From the NCBI GenBank assembly GCA_000402075.1, contig ARWO01000013.1:1-30702 (forward strand): a stretch of 30,702 nt of DNA. Direction: 5' to 3'. The notes below the pieces were generated by a model, which was not told where the DNA came from, made no database searches, and saw only the letters and a program-made list of their open reading frames with translations. The position numbers were made by a program, and so were the translations under genes. Each line of letters begins with the position of its first letter. Position 1 is the stretch's first letter. Source of the stretch: Thaumarchaeota archaeon SCGC AAA007-O23 (GTDB lineage: Archaea > Thermoproteota > Nitrososphaeria > Nitrososphaerales > Nitrosopumilaceae). Below, in pieces: positions 1 to 8,005 of this stretch.

Positions 1-494
1 AAAATACCAGTAGGGTTATTTGGATTACAAATAAAAATACAGCCATTTCTGGGAATTTTCATGATAAATTTTTGTAAATTTCTCGAAAGATCCATGGTTT
101 TGAAAAATGATATTTTACAGTCGCAAAGTTTTGCAGAAACTTCATACTCACTAAAAGTTGGTATTGGAATCAAAACACGCGTCTTTTTATTTAGAAACGT
201 TTTGCAGAAATTGTAAATTATTTCTGTTGCGCCATTCCCAACAACAATCTGCTTTTTTGGAACCCCGGTAAACCACGCCAAGTTTGCACGCAAATCCGTA
301 GAATTTGGATCAGGATACTCTGAAATTGAATCCAAATGTTTTTTCAAATAGCGTTTTACGCCTGGATGACATCCTAATGGGTTTACATTTGAACTGAAAT
401 CAATCACATTAACATCAGGGTTTTTTGTGCCATATTTGCCTCCGTGCGAGGCTGGAATGTGTGACTGTGCTGATTTGTTTGGATGAATTTTCAC
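1..494 (-). CDS. cobD: Threonine-phosphate decarboxylase-like aminotransferase (partial, 3' end outside window)
   Basis: This is the N-terminal ~164 residues of a fold-type I PLP enzyme; the gene runs off the left edge. The start is a GTG at 492-494, giving MKIHPNKSAQSH. Visible motifs are HGGKYG near residue 18, DFSSNVNPLG near 33-42, YPDPNSTDLR near 61-70, VGNGATE near 86-92, PIPTFSEYE near 111-119 and CNPNNPTG at the truncated end. The HGG...DFSSNVNPLG...YPDP pattern is typical of CobD, which makes aminopropanol phosphate for the cobalamin nucleotide loop. Histidinol-phosphate aminotransferase is the main alternative; the HGG N-terminus favours CobD. It is divergent from asd across about 79 bases. 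The PLP lysine lies outside the window, so activity cannot be judged. Confidence 0.8.
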   Translation of the reverse strand, partial: MKIHPNKSAQSHIPASHGGKYGTKNPDVNVIDFSSNVNPLGCHPGVKRYLKKHLDSISEYPDPNSTDLRANLAWFTGVPKKQIVVGNGATEIIYNFCKTFLNKKTRVLIPIPTFSEYEVSAKLCDCKISFFKTMDLSRNLQKFIMKIPRNGCIFICNPNNPTGI

Positions 495-573
495 ATTATA
501 GATGATTATTTGCCAATATAGTGTGTTTTGGTTATTGCTAACGATTATTAATTGAAAACTTGAAAATGACTCA

Positions 574-1653
574 ATGAAAAAGAAAGTAGCAATAATTGGA
601 GTCACTGGAGCGGTAGGACAAGAATTTGTGCTATCTCTAGAGGATCACCCATGGTTCGAAGTTACACAAATTGCAGCTTCAGAAAGATCTGCAGGAAAAA
701 ACTATGTTGATGCAATTAGAGATCCAGACAGTGAAATTATCAAATGGGAAGTGGGTGGAGAAATCCCGGAATACATCAAAGGAATGACTGTAAAAAAAAT
801 TGACGAGATTAATGTTGCGGAGTTAGACTTGGTATTTTCTGCTGTTGAATCTAACGCTGCAAGAGATATTGAAACAAAATTTGCAAAGGATATACCTGTA
901 ATTTCAACTTCTTCTGCGTATAGATATGAGGATGATGTGCCAATTCTAATTCCAGGAATAAACGATGAGCAAGCTGAGTTGTTAGAAGTACAAAAAAAGA
1001 ACAGGGGTTGGAAAGGATGGGTAGCTCCCTTGCCTAATTGTACCACAACTGGATTAGCAATTACTATGAAACCACTTTATGAGAAATATGGAGCAAAAAA
1101 AGTCATGATGACTTCGATGCAAGCGATCTCGGGTGGCGGCAGATCACCAGGTGTTTCGGCCATGGATGTTACAGATAATATTATTCCTTACATACCAAAG
1201 GAAGAAAACAAAGTTAGGATTGAAACAAAAAAAATACTTGGAAAATTAAAGGATGGTAAAATAGAACCGGCCGACATACGTGTTAGTTGTACTTGTACAA
1301 GGGTTCCAGTAATTGATGGTCATACCGAATCCGTATTCGTTGAAACTGAAAAAGAGGTTGATCCTAAAAATGCAAAGGAAACATATGAACAATACAATAA
1401 GGAAATTAGTGTTGTGGGTCTTCCATCAGCGCCAAAAGATTACTATGCAGTGCATGAGGACCCAACAAGACCGCAACCAAGACTTGAAAGACAAGTGGGT
1501 GATGGAATGACTACAACGATTGGAAGATTAGAAAAAGAGGAGTTGTTTGATCATGGATTGAAGTATATGTTATTCTCACACAACAAGAAGATGGGATCTG
1601 CAAAGGGTGCTGTCCTCCTAGCTGAGATGCTATACAAAAAAGATAAGATTTAA
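574..1653 (+). CDS. asd: Aspartate-semialdehyde dehydrogenase
   Basis: The 359-residue product has an N-terminal Rossmann motif (IGVTGAVGQ, residues 8-16) and the catalytic cysteine C156 in PNCTTTG, the expected layout and length for archaeal Asd. The enzyme reduces aspartyl-4-phosphate to aspartate semialdehyde with NADPH, toward lysine, threonine and methionine. A histidine in the segment PVIDGHTE is the likely acid/base. In some archaea a paralogue of this family acts as malonyl-CoA or succinyl-CoA reductase in the 3-hydroxypropionate/4-hydroxybutyrate cycle, and sequence reading alone cannot exclude that. A TATA-like stretch near 545-552 sits about 26 nt upstream of the ATG, which suggests a leaderless transcript. 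It is followed 81 bases later by an Lrp-type regulator. Confidence 0.88.
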   Translation: MKKKVAIIGVTGAVGQEFVLSLEDHPWFEVTQIAASERSAGKNYVDAIRDPDSEIIKWEVGGEIPEYIKGMTVKKIDEINVAELDLVFSAVESNAARDIETKFAKDIPVISTSSAYRYEDDVPILIPGINDEQAELLEVQKKNRGWKGWVAPLPNCTTTGLAITMKPLYEKYGAKKVMMTSMQAISGGGRSPGVSAMDVTDNIIPYIPKEENKVRIETKKILGKLKDGKIEPADIRVSCTCTRVPVIDGHTESVFVETEKEVDPKNAKETYEQYNKEISVVGLPSAPKDYYAVHEDPTRPQPRLERQVGDGMTTTIGRLEKEELFDHGLKYMLFSHNKKMGSAKGAVLLAEMLYKKDKI

Positions 1654-1734
1654 AGAAAAAAATTATAAAAATTTCAATAATAGCTTTATTAATCCGAAAA
1701 ATATGTAATGTCTCAGGTGTTTTAAACGGCAAAA

Positions 1735-2181
1735 GTGGATAAAATAGATCAAAAGATTTTATCAGAGCTTAGTAGGGATTCATCAATCTCAATTCCAAAA
1801 CTTTCTGAAAAAATTAACGCCAACTCTTCAGTAGTTTATAGCAGGATAAAGCGGTTAATAAATAAAAAACTCATTGAGCGATTTACAATTGAGATTAACA
1901 ATAAGGAATTAGGATTTGGTGTAAAATCAATAACGGGAATTAACATGGATTCAAAGCAACGAAATAATGTTATCCAAGAATTATTCAAGATCCCAGGTGT
2001 GAGAGAGGTTGCGGAAGTGACCGGCAGGTTTGACATACTGGTAACAATGTATGCCGAAAACCTGAATGATATGTATAAGATTGTTTCAGATAATATTGGT
2101 AAAATTGAAGGAATTATAGGCTCTGAGAGTTTTATAGAAATGAAGACGCGAACAAAACAAATGCCCTATATGTTAGAATAG
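1735..2181 (+). CDS. Lrp/AsnC family transcriptional regulator
   Basis: A 148-residue protein starting at a GTG. Residues 1-60 form an AsnC-type helix-turn-helix (DQKILSELSRDSSISIPKLS, then NANSSVVYSRIKRL). Residues ~65-140 form an alpha/beta RAM (Lrp ligand-binding) domain, with GVREVAEVTGRFDILVTMYA. The length is normal for the family. Such proteins are octameric, amino-acid-responsive regulators. Its position just downstream of asd, on the same strand, makes an amino acid-related role plausible, but the ligand cannot be read from sequence. Thaumarchaeal genomes carry many Lrp paralogues, so no specific symbol is given. Confidence 0.9.
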   Translation: MDKIDQKILSELSRDSSISIPKLSEKINANSSVVYSRIKRLINKKLIERFTIEINNKELGFGVKSITGINMDSKQRNNVIQELFKIPGVREVAEVTGRFDILVTMYAENLNDMYKIVSDNIGKIEGIIGSESFIEMKTRTKQMPYMLE

Positions 2182-2212
2182 TGATGCAGATCTGAGAATA
2201 GAGTGATGATTA

Positions 2213-3142
2213 ATGCAAACTTTTAACACAAAATCAAATATCGCTGTATACTACGAACTGACAAAACCAAAGATCTGGTACCTTCTTGTGTTTACTGCAT
2301 TTGGTGCAGCCATTACCGCTTCAAATGTTTTCAACATTTCAATTTCTCTTGAAACATGGGCATTACTCCTTGGAGGAGTAGCTGCCGGTTCTGCTGCTGC
2401 GAATACGTTGACAAATTATCATGACAGAGACATTGATGCAATAATGGAGAGAACAAAAGGTAGGCCCATCCCAAGTAGACGAATTTATCCTGCAGAAAAG
2501 GCTAGGAATTTTGGACTTGTGCTTGCTGCAATATCATTAGCATGTGCTTTTGGCATATGTTTTACCGCATCATTTTGGCAAGGCATCTTAGCTGGTTCCT
2601 TTATGGCGTTTGGATTAGTAGATAATATTTTGGTGTACAGTTATGGCCTAAAACGTAAAAGTAGAACAAATATTATTTTGGGTGGATTCTCTGGTGGTGC
2701 ACCAGCACTAATTGGTTATGTTGCTGTAACTACAACTGGCCTCTGGGACTTCGGTCTTGTTATAGCTGGATTAGTCTTTGTTTGGATTCCAATGCATATT
2801 TGGGCATTAACTTTACACTTTAAGGATGATTACAAAAAAGTAAACGTTCCAATGCTAACTGCGGTCCAGTCAGAAAAAACTTCTGCGAGAATAATTGCTG
2901 GTACCACACTGATGATGGTGCTCTTTAGTATAGTTCCATTTTTCCTAACACATGAAAATGGGGAACCGTTGATGCATGAAGTCTATCTGTACACTGCAAT
3001 TGCGTCTGGAGTTTTAATGGTGATTCTTAGTTTCTGGGTTGTTGCAAAGCCAAGTGAAAAGGCTTCATGGGTTTTGTTCAAGTTTTCAAGCCCATATTTG
3101 GCTGTACTTTTCATCGCACTAATGGTGGATTCTGTTCTTTAG
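2213..3142 (+). CDS. ctaB: Protoheme IX farnesyltransferase (heme O synthase)
   Basis: A 309-residue polytopic membrane protein of the UbiA prenyltransferase family. The first Asp-rich prenyl-diphosphate site is NxxDxxxD at N68, D71 and D75, followed by the ERTKGRPIPSRR segment (residues 79-90) typical of CyoE/CtaB/COX10. The second site is in HFKDDYKKVNVPML. It transfers farnesyl to heme B to make heme O, the precursor of heme A for the terminal heme-copper oxidase, in keeping with an aerobic ammonia oxidiser. The ATG at 2213 lies 31 bases after the Lrp gene on the same strand. The gene converges on phnE with a 38-base gap. Confidence 0.9.
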   Translation: MQTFNTKSNIAVYYELTKPKIWYLLVFTAFGAAITASNVFNISISLETWALLLGGVAAGSAAANTLTNYHDRDIDAIMERTKGRPIPSRRIYPAEKARNFGLVLAAISLACAFGICFTASFWQGILAGSFMAFGLVDNILVYSYGLKRKSRTNIILGGFSGGAPALIGYVAVTTTGLWDFGLVIAGLVFVWIPMHIWALTLHFKDDYKKVNVPMLTAVQSEKTSARIIAGTTLMMVLFSIVPFFLTHENGEPLMHEVYLYTAIASGVLMVILSFWVVAKPSEKASWVLFKFSSPYLAVLFIALMVDSVL

Positions 3143-3180
3143 TTTGATCAAAGAGGGTTATTCATGGAAATAATTGGCTG

Positions 3181-3963
3181 TTAAGATTTAACCTGCATTC
3201 CCCTTTGTGACTTGACGATGTACTTGTCTCTCACCCGTACACTAACCCACTCAATTATCAAGACTGTTGCAAGAACAACCAGCATGAAAACTGCAGCCTT
3301 TCCATACTCAAAGAACTTGATGTAGTTAATGATGTAAAATCCAATTCCACCTGCACCTACAAGACCAAGAATACTTGTCTGCCTAATGTTATAGTCAAAG
3401 ATGTACAAAATCTGGCTAAGCAAATGTGATGCAGATTCTGGCAATACAACGAATCTGATCAACTGTAGTTTGGAAACTCCAATAGCACCCACTGCATCCA
3501 TGGGGTCAGCATCAATGGCTTCGATGGCTTCGTATTGCAGCTTTGCGATAAATCCAACCGTGTACATGATGATTGCTAACACTCCTGCAAACGGACCAAG
3601 ACCAACTATAATCACAAATAAAATTGCCCAAAGTATAGAAGGGAAAGTACGGATTGCGGCAAGCAATGCACGAATTGGTACATAGACAAATTTGTTGTTC
3701 AAATTTCTAGCAGCAAGCAAACTTAGTGGGAGCGAAATTGCAACACCTACCACAGTTCCAATAAATGCCATTTCGATTGTTTCTAGCATTGACCAGAATG
3801 CAGTTACAAAAAGTGAGGAATCTACTTCGGTAATCTCTTGTAGCATAATTCCAATATTTGGTAGTCCCTCTGCAAAGTCTCTGGGATCTGCATCCACATT
3901 GACAGACATGACTACTACTCCTGCAATAATTAGTCCGATGATTAGATTATTCTTCTGATTCAT
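3181..3963 (-). CDS. phnE: Phosphonate-type ABC transporter permease PhnE
   Basis: A 260-residue inner-membrane permease. After one N-terminal membrane segment comes the DPRDFAEGLPNIGIML region typical of PhnE, then several hydrophobic segments. The EAA-type coupling loop is the IEAIDADPMDAVGAIGVS region (about residues 145-165), and LVGAGGIGFYI comes near the C-terminus. It forms the channel of an importer with PhnC and PhnD. The start overlaps the 3' end of phnC by 17 bases, so translation is probably coupled. The substrate may be phosphonate, phosphate ester or phosphite; family membership alone does not decide. No C-P lyase genes are seen nearby. Confidence 0.9.
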   Translation of the reverse strand: MNQKNNLIIGLIIAGVVVMSVNVDADPRDFAEGLPNIGIMLQEITEVDSSLFVTAFWSMLETIEMAFIGTVVGVAISLPLSLLAARNLNNKFVYVPIRALLAAIRTFPSILWAILFVIIVGLGPFAGVLAIIMYTVGFIAKLQYEAIEAIDADPMDAVGAIGVSKLQLIRFVVLPESASHLLSQILYIFDYNIRQTSILGLVGAGGIGFYIINYIKFFEYGKAAVFMLVVLATVLIIEWVSVRVRDKYIVKSQRGMQVKS

Positions 3964-4768
3964 TGCTAAACATCTCCAAAATCTCTCTTTGTGTATAATT
4001 TCCCGACTGAAAGTCTACAATTTTATCTCCTTCAACTCCAATTTCAAGAATCTTTTCGCCTTCCTTGATCACTGCTACCCTGTCAGCATACTCCAATGCA
4101 AGCTGAAGATCATGATGAACCATTATTGCAGTAAGTTTCGTTGTTGCTTGTGCTTCTGCTAAAATATCCATGATCTCTCGTGCTGTCACATGATCCAACT
4201 CAGATACAATTTCATCTGCAAGAATAATCTCTGGTTTTTGGACAAGAGCTCTTGCTATTGCAACTCTTCTCTTTTCGCCACCACTGAGCATGTATACCTG
4301 TCTCTCAGCTTTACCCTGAAGGCCAACTTGTTTTAGAATTTTTTTTGCGTTATCAATCTCTAAATCAGAAAATTTTTTGAAAAATGAATTGAACCCACTA
4401 ACACGAGGTAGGGCTCCAATCAAAACATTCTCAAGTACTGTAGAATTTTTTATCAATCCAAGATTTTGAGGAATGTAGCCAATTTTGTGCATAAATGGCT
4501 TGAATTTTTTGTCAGAGGTGTTGGGAATTTTATAATCAACCATGATTTTCCCTTGGCTTGGATTCATCATGCCATTTATCAATTTCAATAAGGTCGATTT
4601 ACCAGAACCAGATTGTCCAACGATTGCATAATTGGTTCCTCTAGTAATTGACATTTTGATATTTTTTAACACATAATCCTTTGAGTCATATGAGGCCGAA
4701 ACATTATTCATCTGAACAATTGACAGTGTTGATATTGACGAGGATGAGGATCCTTTCTGTTCTTGCAT
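3947..4768 (-). CDS. phnC: Phosphonate-type ABC transporter ATP-binding protein PhnC
   Basis: A 273-residue ABC ATPase. The Walker A motif GQSGSGKST is at residues 51-59, the signature LSGGE at 161-165, the Walker B IILADE at 181-186 and the H-loop histidine near 218-219. The FKPFMHKIGYIPQNLGLI segment includes the Q-loop. The PhnC assignment rests on the operon (phnD upstream, phnE downstream) and on length. The first ~14 residues are a low-complexity serine-rich tail that precedes the conserved domain, so the real start could be slightly further in. It begins 9 bases after the phnD stop codon. Confidence 0.9.
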   Translation of the reverse strand: MQEQKGSSSSSISTLSIVQMNNVSASYDSKDYVLKNIKMSITRGTNYAIVGQSGSGKSTLLKLINGMMNPSQGKIMVDYKIPNTSDKKFKPFMHKIGYIPQNLGLIKNSTVLENVLIGALPRVSGFNSFFKKFSDLEIDNAKKILKQVGLQGKAERQVYMLSGGEKRRVAIARALVQKPEIILADEIVSELDHVTAREIMDILAEAQATTKLTAIMVHHDLQLALEYADRVAVIKEGEKILEIGVEGDKIVDFQSGNYTQREILEMFSNESEE

Positions 4769-4777
4769 ATCAGTTAG

Positions 4778-5860
4778 TTATTTTGGAAGATCGTAATTCT
4801 TCTTATCAAAAGTTGCTTTTTCAATTCCAGGTAAGAGGTCTAGATATTGTCCAAAGTTGCCAATGTGCATTTCAGCAGTTGTTGGTAACAATGCATCTGC
4901 ACCATAAACATCCTTTAGTATTTGATTGTAATCCTGATGGTTCAGTTTCACCATCGAGTCAACCAAATGTTGTTTTGTCTTATCTGAAAGATTATCTGAT
5001 ACAACAAAGACATGAGATGGTACTAGACCAAGCGTCTCAACTTTTTTGAGTTGAGCTTGCTGTTCTGGAGTCAAGTATTTTCCTGGAGCAATGTCAGAAC
5101 CAAATGCCATTTCAACTGAGCCATTCAAGAGCAACTCAAGTGCCGCTTTGTATCCTCCTCCAAAGATATGATATTCAAACGAGTTATCTAATGCTTTTTT
5201 TAATGCGATAATGTCGTCTCCTTCTACTGTGATTAAACCACGGTCAACTAGTGTACCAACTGGTCTGACGAATCCTGATGAACCGGTAATGCTAGTAAAA
5301 GCTACCTTGTTTCCAATTGCTTCATCAATTGATGAATAATTTGAATCAGCTCGCTGCCAAACTGTAGCATAGTAACCTACTTTGCCTTTCTTTACTTCAG
5401 CCATCACTACTTCAGCATTTGCCCTATCATGAGCAATCCATCCAGGACCTGTATCCATGAATGCGGCGTCAATATGTCCAAATTTTAGTCCCTCAATAAT
5501 TATTTCATAATTTGTTGGTACAACAATTTTGACATCCACTTTTCCATTAAATTCAGATTCCAAAAATCTTGCAAGAGATTCAGCCTTTGGTGTCAGTTCA
5601 TCTGCTTTTTCAGATGGTATGAAACCAATCGTAAGTTCAGTTACACCAAAGTTTTGTTGTGATGATAGATCAATAATTCCAGAATCAATTAGATATTCCA
5701 TCGAGTTTACAAATTCTGCCTCGGAAATCTGATCATCTGCCCACCATCCTGCAGTATTTTTAACCCAAGCTGGAACAGCGTCACTTTGTGCTGAAGCCGC
5801 TAATGGGAAGGCAGCAACTCCAGCAACTAGTGCAAAAAGCAGAATGGTCTTTCTAGTCAT
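4778..5860 (-). CDS. phnD: Secreted PhnD-family substrate-binding protein with N-terminal thaumarchaeal AWVKNxAGWWA module
   Basis: A ~360-residue solute-binding protein for the PhnCE importer. The ATG at 5858-5860 gives a clean signal peptide (MTRKTILLFALVAGVAAF, then PLAASAQS). A TTG at 5881 would add seven residues and sits nearly at the predicted transcription start. Residues ~28-66 hold a short module (AVPAWVKNTAGWWADDQ, then FVNSMEYLIDSGIIDL) common in secreted thaumarchaeal proteins and not part of ordinary PhnD. The PhnD fold starts near residue 74 (ELTIGFIPSEKADELTPKAE) and includes the MDTGPGW segment and FGGGYKAALELLLNGSVEMAFGS. Bacterial PhnD proteins are usually shorter and lack the extra module, which may attach the protein to the cell surface. 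It is the first gene of phnDCE. Confidence 0.88.
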   Translation of the reverse strand: MTRKTILLFALVAGVAAFPLAASAQSDAVPAWVKNTAGWWADDQISEAEFVNSMEYLIDSGIIDLSSQQNFGVTELTIGFIPSEKADELTPKAESLARFLESEFNGKVDVKIVVPTNYEIIIEGLKFGHIDAAFMDTGPGWIAHDRANAEVVMAEVKKGKVGYYATVWQRADSNYSSIDEAIGNKVAFTSITGSSGFVRPVGTLVDRGLITVEGDDIIALKKALDNSFEYHIFGGGYKAALELLLNGSVEMAFGSDIAPGKYLTPEQQAQLKKVETLGLVPSHVFVVSDNLSDKTKQHLVDSMVKLNHQDYNQILKDVYGADALLPTTAEMHIGNFGQYLDLLPGIEKATFDKKNYDLPK

Positions 5861-5889
5861 GATTTTTGATTTTGCACTCAAAGTATTTT

Positions 5890-5905
5890 CTTAGGTTTAG
5901 CTAAG
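5890..5905. promoter_or_regulatory. Inverted repeat between box A and start of phnD
   Basis: CTTAG-gtttag-CTAAG forms a 5-bp inverted repeat with a 6-base spacer. It lies just downstream of a TATA-like element (plus-strand TTATTTAAAC at 5906-5915, minus-strand GTTTAAATAA) and overlaps the expected transcription start of phnD. This is the usual place for an archaeal repressor operator. The arms are short, so chance is a real alternative. Confidence 0.35.
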
Positions 5906-5937
5906 TTATTTAAACGATCCAGCCATTCTAATTTCTT

Positions 5938-5948
5938 ATTCTAAGAAT
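5938..5948. repeat. Short palindrome ATTCTAAGAAT after cbtA
   Basis: An 11-base palindrome with a single central base lies 9 bases beyond the stop codon of the CbtA-like gene. It could be part of a terminator or a site upstream of phnD. Nothing in the sequence decides between these. Confidence 0.3.
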
Positions 5949-5957
5949 GTAGAATAA

Positions 5958-6674
5958 CTATGATTCTTGTAACTTTGTCTTGTATTTTTGCCACAGTAAT
6001 CCAAGTATTATCGCTTCAGCAACCCAGAATGTTGTTACGGCCACCACAGACATTGTCCTAAAACCGTTCACTAAATCCATTGGAGCAGTAACTTCATCTG
6101 GACTTGGTGGCATTATAAAAAATACAGTCGTGATAAAAACTGCATAACCAATAAATGCGAGATATTTTTTCGTCTCAAGTTTCTTATACAATCTGGAAAA
6201 ACCAACAGCTGAAAAGCCGGAGATTGCAATGAATGCAAGATACAATATTCCTCTCAGTACGACAGTATCAGCATCTCCCACAGTTGGCGGGTTTGCAGGA
6301 TATTTCAAAAATGGTATCAAGAAAATGGTAAGCCACATGATTGCAGCAAGAACAAATGTTTTTTTTACAGTGTGTCCTTCGGGTAGAGAATTTCTTGAAT
6401 AAGCAAACACAACACCAAACAATGCACCTATTGACATTCCTAGAATTCCACCTGCTAACAACTGACCACTTTTTTGCCAATCACGGTATGAGTTGTATTC
6501 AACCCAAAATTGAGGAGTATCTTCAGCCTCCCCAGACTTGAAGAGAGCCTGATTTTCAATACCAATTGCCTCATCAAGATATGGTTCTACAATTGCCAAA
6601 TTTACTGCGCCATGTATTGTGCCTGCAACAAACCCAGAAACTAGGACAATTACTATGAAATATCCAGCATTCAT
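5958..6674 (-). CDS. cbtA: CbtA-like cobalt transporter subunit
   Basis: A 238-residue protein with about five hydrophobic segments. Diagnostic CbtA features are the early GFVAGTIHGAVNLAIVEPYLDEA segment with its histidine and acidic residues, the QKSGQLLAGGILGMSIGALFG segment, and IPFLKYPANPPTVGD around residues 120-134. CbtA proteins are associated with B12-related genes and predicted to import cobalt; direct biochemistry is limited. The ATG overlaps the ubiD stop by four bases (ATGA), so the two are co-translated. No short CbtB partner with its histidine motif is seen next to it. Cobalt supply fits the CobD-like gene and the B12-dependent NrdJ in the same window. Confidence 0.85.
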   Translation of the reverse strand: MNAGYFIVIVLVSGFVAGTIHGAVNLAIVEPYLDEAIGIENQALFKSGEAEDTPQFWVEYNSYRDWQKSGQLLAGGILGMSIGALFGVVFAYSRNSLPEGHTVKKTFVLAAIMWLTIFLIPFLKYPANPPTVGDADTVVLRGILYLAFIAISGFSAVGFSRLYKKLETKKYLAFIGYAVFITTVFFIMPPSPDEVTAPMDLVNGFRTMSVVAVTTFWVAEAIILGLLWQKYKTKLQES

Positions 6675-8005
6675 TTCTTCAAATAGTCTTTCAGGTTTGT
6701 TTTAGATTTTGGAATCTTACCCAACTTGAAGCCGTCTGGCCTCTTTGATGCAGGTATTGTTGCGTCTATTCCCATTTTTGCTGTTCGTAATTTCTTTTGG
6801 TTACTAGAGGGATCAAGGCTAGAGCCTCTCACATTTTTTATTATTACCAGATCCTTGTCGGCCTGAAATCTTGTGGCCATAGCAAATTCTACAGCTACAG
6901 CATCGGTAGGATCAATATCATCATCTACTATGGTTACCATCTTCAACGATCTGTGATTTGCGAACGTTTCGTTAATGATTTTTTTAACATTGGTTGATCT
7001 GGTTTTTGAGATTTGAACTACAGCATGAAGCCAATTGGCTCCACCGCTTGTAAGAATCACCTGTTTTGTCTGTGGGAATTTCTTTTTCATTATACTGTTG
7101 AGTTTAGCCTCAATAGGCATACCCATGAGCAATCTCGCCTCTGTGTAACCAGACAGAATATCATGATAAATTGGATTGTTTCTAAAATACAATTTTTCGA
7201 TTTGAATCACTGGTGCCGATCTTGGCATATCATATGTTCGAAGCATTTCGACCATCCATTCCTTGTGTGTTTTGTTTCGCAGAATTTTTCCTTCCATGAC
7301 AATTTCCGCAGTTGATGGTACCAATAAGCCAGTGCTAGGACATTTTGTTAAAGTAAGTTTGTTATTCATAAGTGAATTAGCTATCTCAAGTTCATTTTTT
7401 CCCCATTTTGCCTGGAATGCACAAGCAATTGAAATGGCAGGGTGAACACCAACAGTAATTGCGACCGGCAGGTCCTGCCCATGTGTTTTTGCAAACATAA
7501 ATGATCTATGGAGATCTCTACCCTCTACCATTCTAATTGAGAATTGGTTTTTCCCTATTGGCATTAGTCTGTGAAAAGACGAGTTTTGAGATTTCTTTTC
7601 CTGATTTCTTGTATATAGTATAGATGATGTGATGAAAGGACCTGATTCATTTTGAAAGTGAGTTACAATTGGAAGAATGGAAATATCCTTAGAGCTGTTT
7701 TCGAAAAACTTTGCAGTTGATGAAATTCTTGGTTTTTTTGCAGAAGAAATTGCCTTGACAATTTTTCGATTAATATCAGACTTTTTGGAGCCTATTGCCT
7801 GTGCAAACCTATCTCTGCTTCCTACTAAGTTTGAAATCAACTTGAATTTGCTTCCTTTGACATTTTCAAATAAGGCTGCCTTTGACTCGTCAAGCTTTTC
7901 AGTTACAGCAGCAATCTCATATTTTGTAGAAACTCCCTTCTTCACTATGAATAAATCATTGGTCTTTTTGATTTGTTGAAGGAAGCTTCTCATATCAACT
8001 GTCAT
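6671..8005 (-). CDS. ubiD: UbiD-family prenylated-FMN decarboxylase
   Basis: A 444-residue UbiD-family protein, somewhat shorter than bacterial UbiD. Recognisable segments are FENVKGSKFKLISNLVGSRDRFAQAIG (residues ~42-68), MVEGRDLHRSFMF, VTIGVHPA-like AVGVHPAIS, and STAEIVMEGKI, which carries the family glutamates. The conserved C-terminal part includes DPTDAVAVEFAMATRFQADKD. These enzymes use prenylated FMN to decarboxylate unsaturated acids. In archaea lacking the standard mevalonate decarboxylation steps, a UbiD homologue acts as anhydromevalonate phosphate decarboxylase in isoprenoid synthesis; that is the likeliest role here, with quinone-type decarboxylation as the alternative. It overlaps the PAC3-like gene upstream and cbtA downstream by four bases each. 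Confidence 0.88.
   Translation of the reverse strand: MTVDMRSFLQQIKKTNDLFIVKKGVSTKYEIAAVTEKLDESKAALFENVKGSKFKLISNLVGSRDRFAQAIGSKKSDINRKIVKAISSAKKPRISSTAKFFENSSKDISILPIVTHFQNESGPFITSSILYTRNQEKKSQNSSFHRLMPIGKNQFSIRMVEGRDLHRSFMFAKTHGQDLPVAITVGVHPAISIACAFQAKWGKNELEIANSLMNNKLTLTKCPSTGLLVPSTAEIVMEGKILRNKTHKEWMVEMLRTYDMPRSAPVIQIEKLYFRNNPIYHDILSGYTEARLLMGMPIEAKLNSIMKKKFPQTKQVILTSGGANWLHAVVQISKTRSTNVKKIINETFANHRSLKMVTIVDDDIDPTDAVAVEFAMATRFQADKDLVIIKNVRGSSLDPSSNQKKLRTAKMGIDATIPASKRPDGFKLGKIPKSKTNLKDYLKK

Noticed and set aside
3143..3180. A terminator hairpin between ctaB and phnE
   Set aside because: The 38-base gap has no clear stem or T-run that would support a specific call.
4681..5049. A 122-codon open frame on the plus strand opposite phnC and phnD
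   Set aside because: It straddles two well-supported minus-strand genes, has no recognisable motif, and its reading is a by-product of their codon use.
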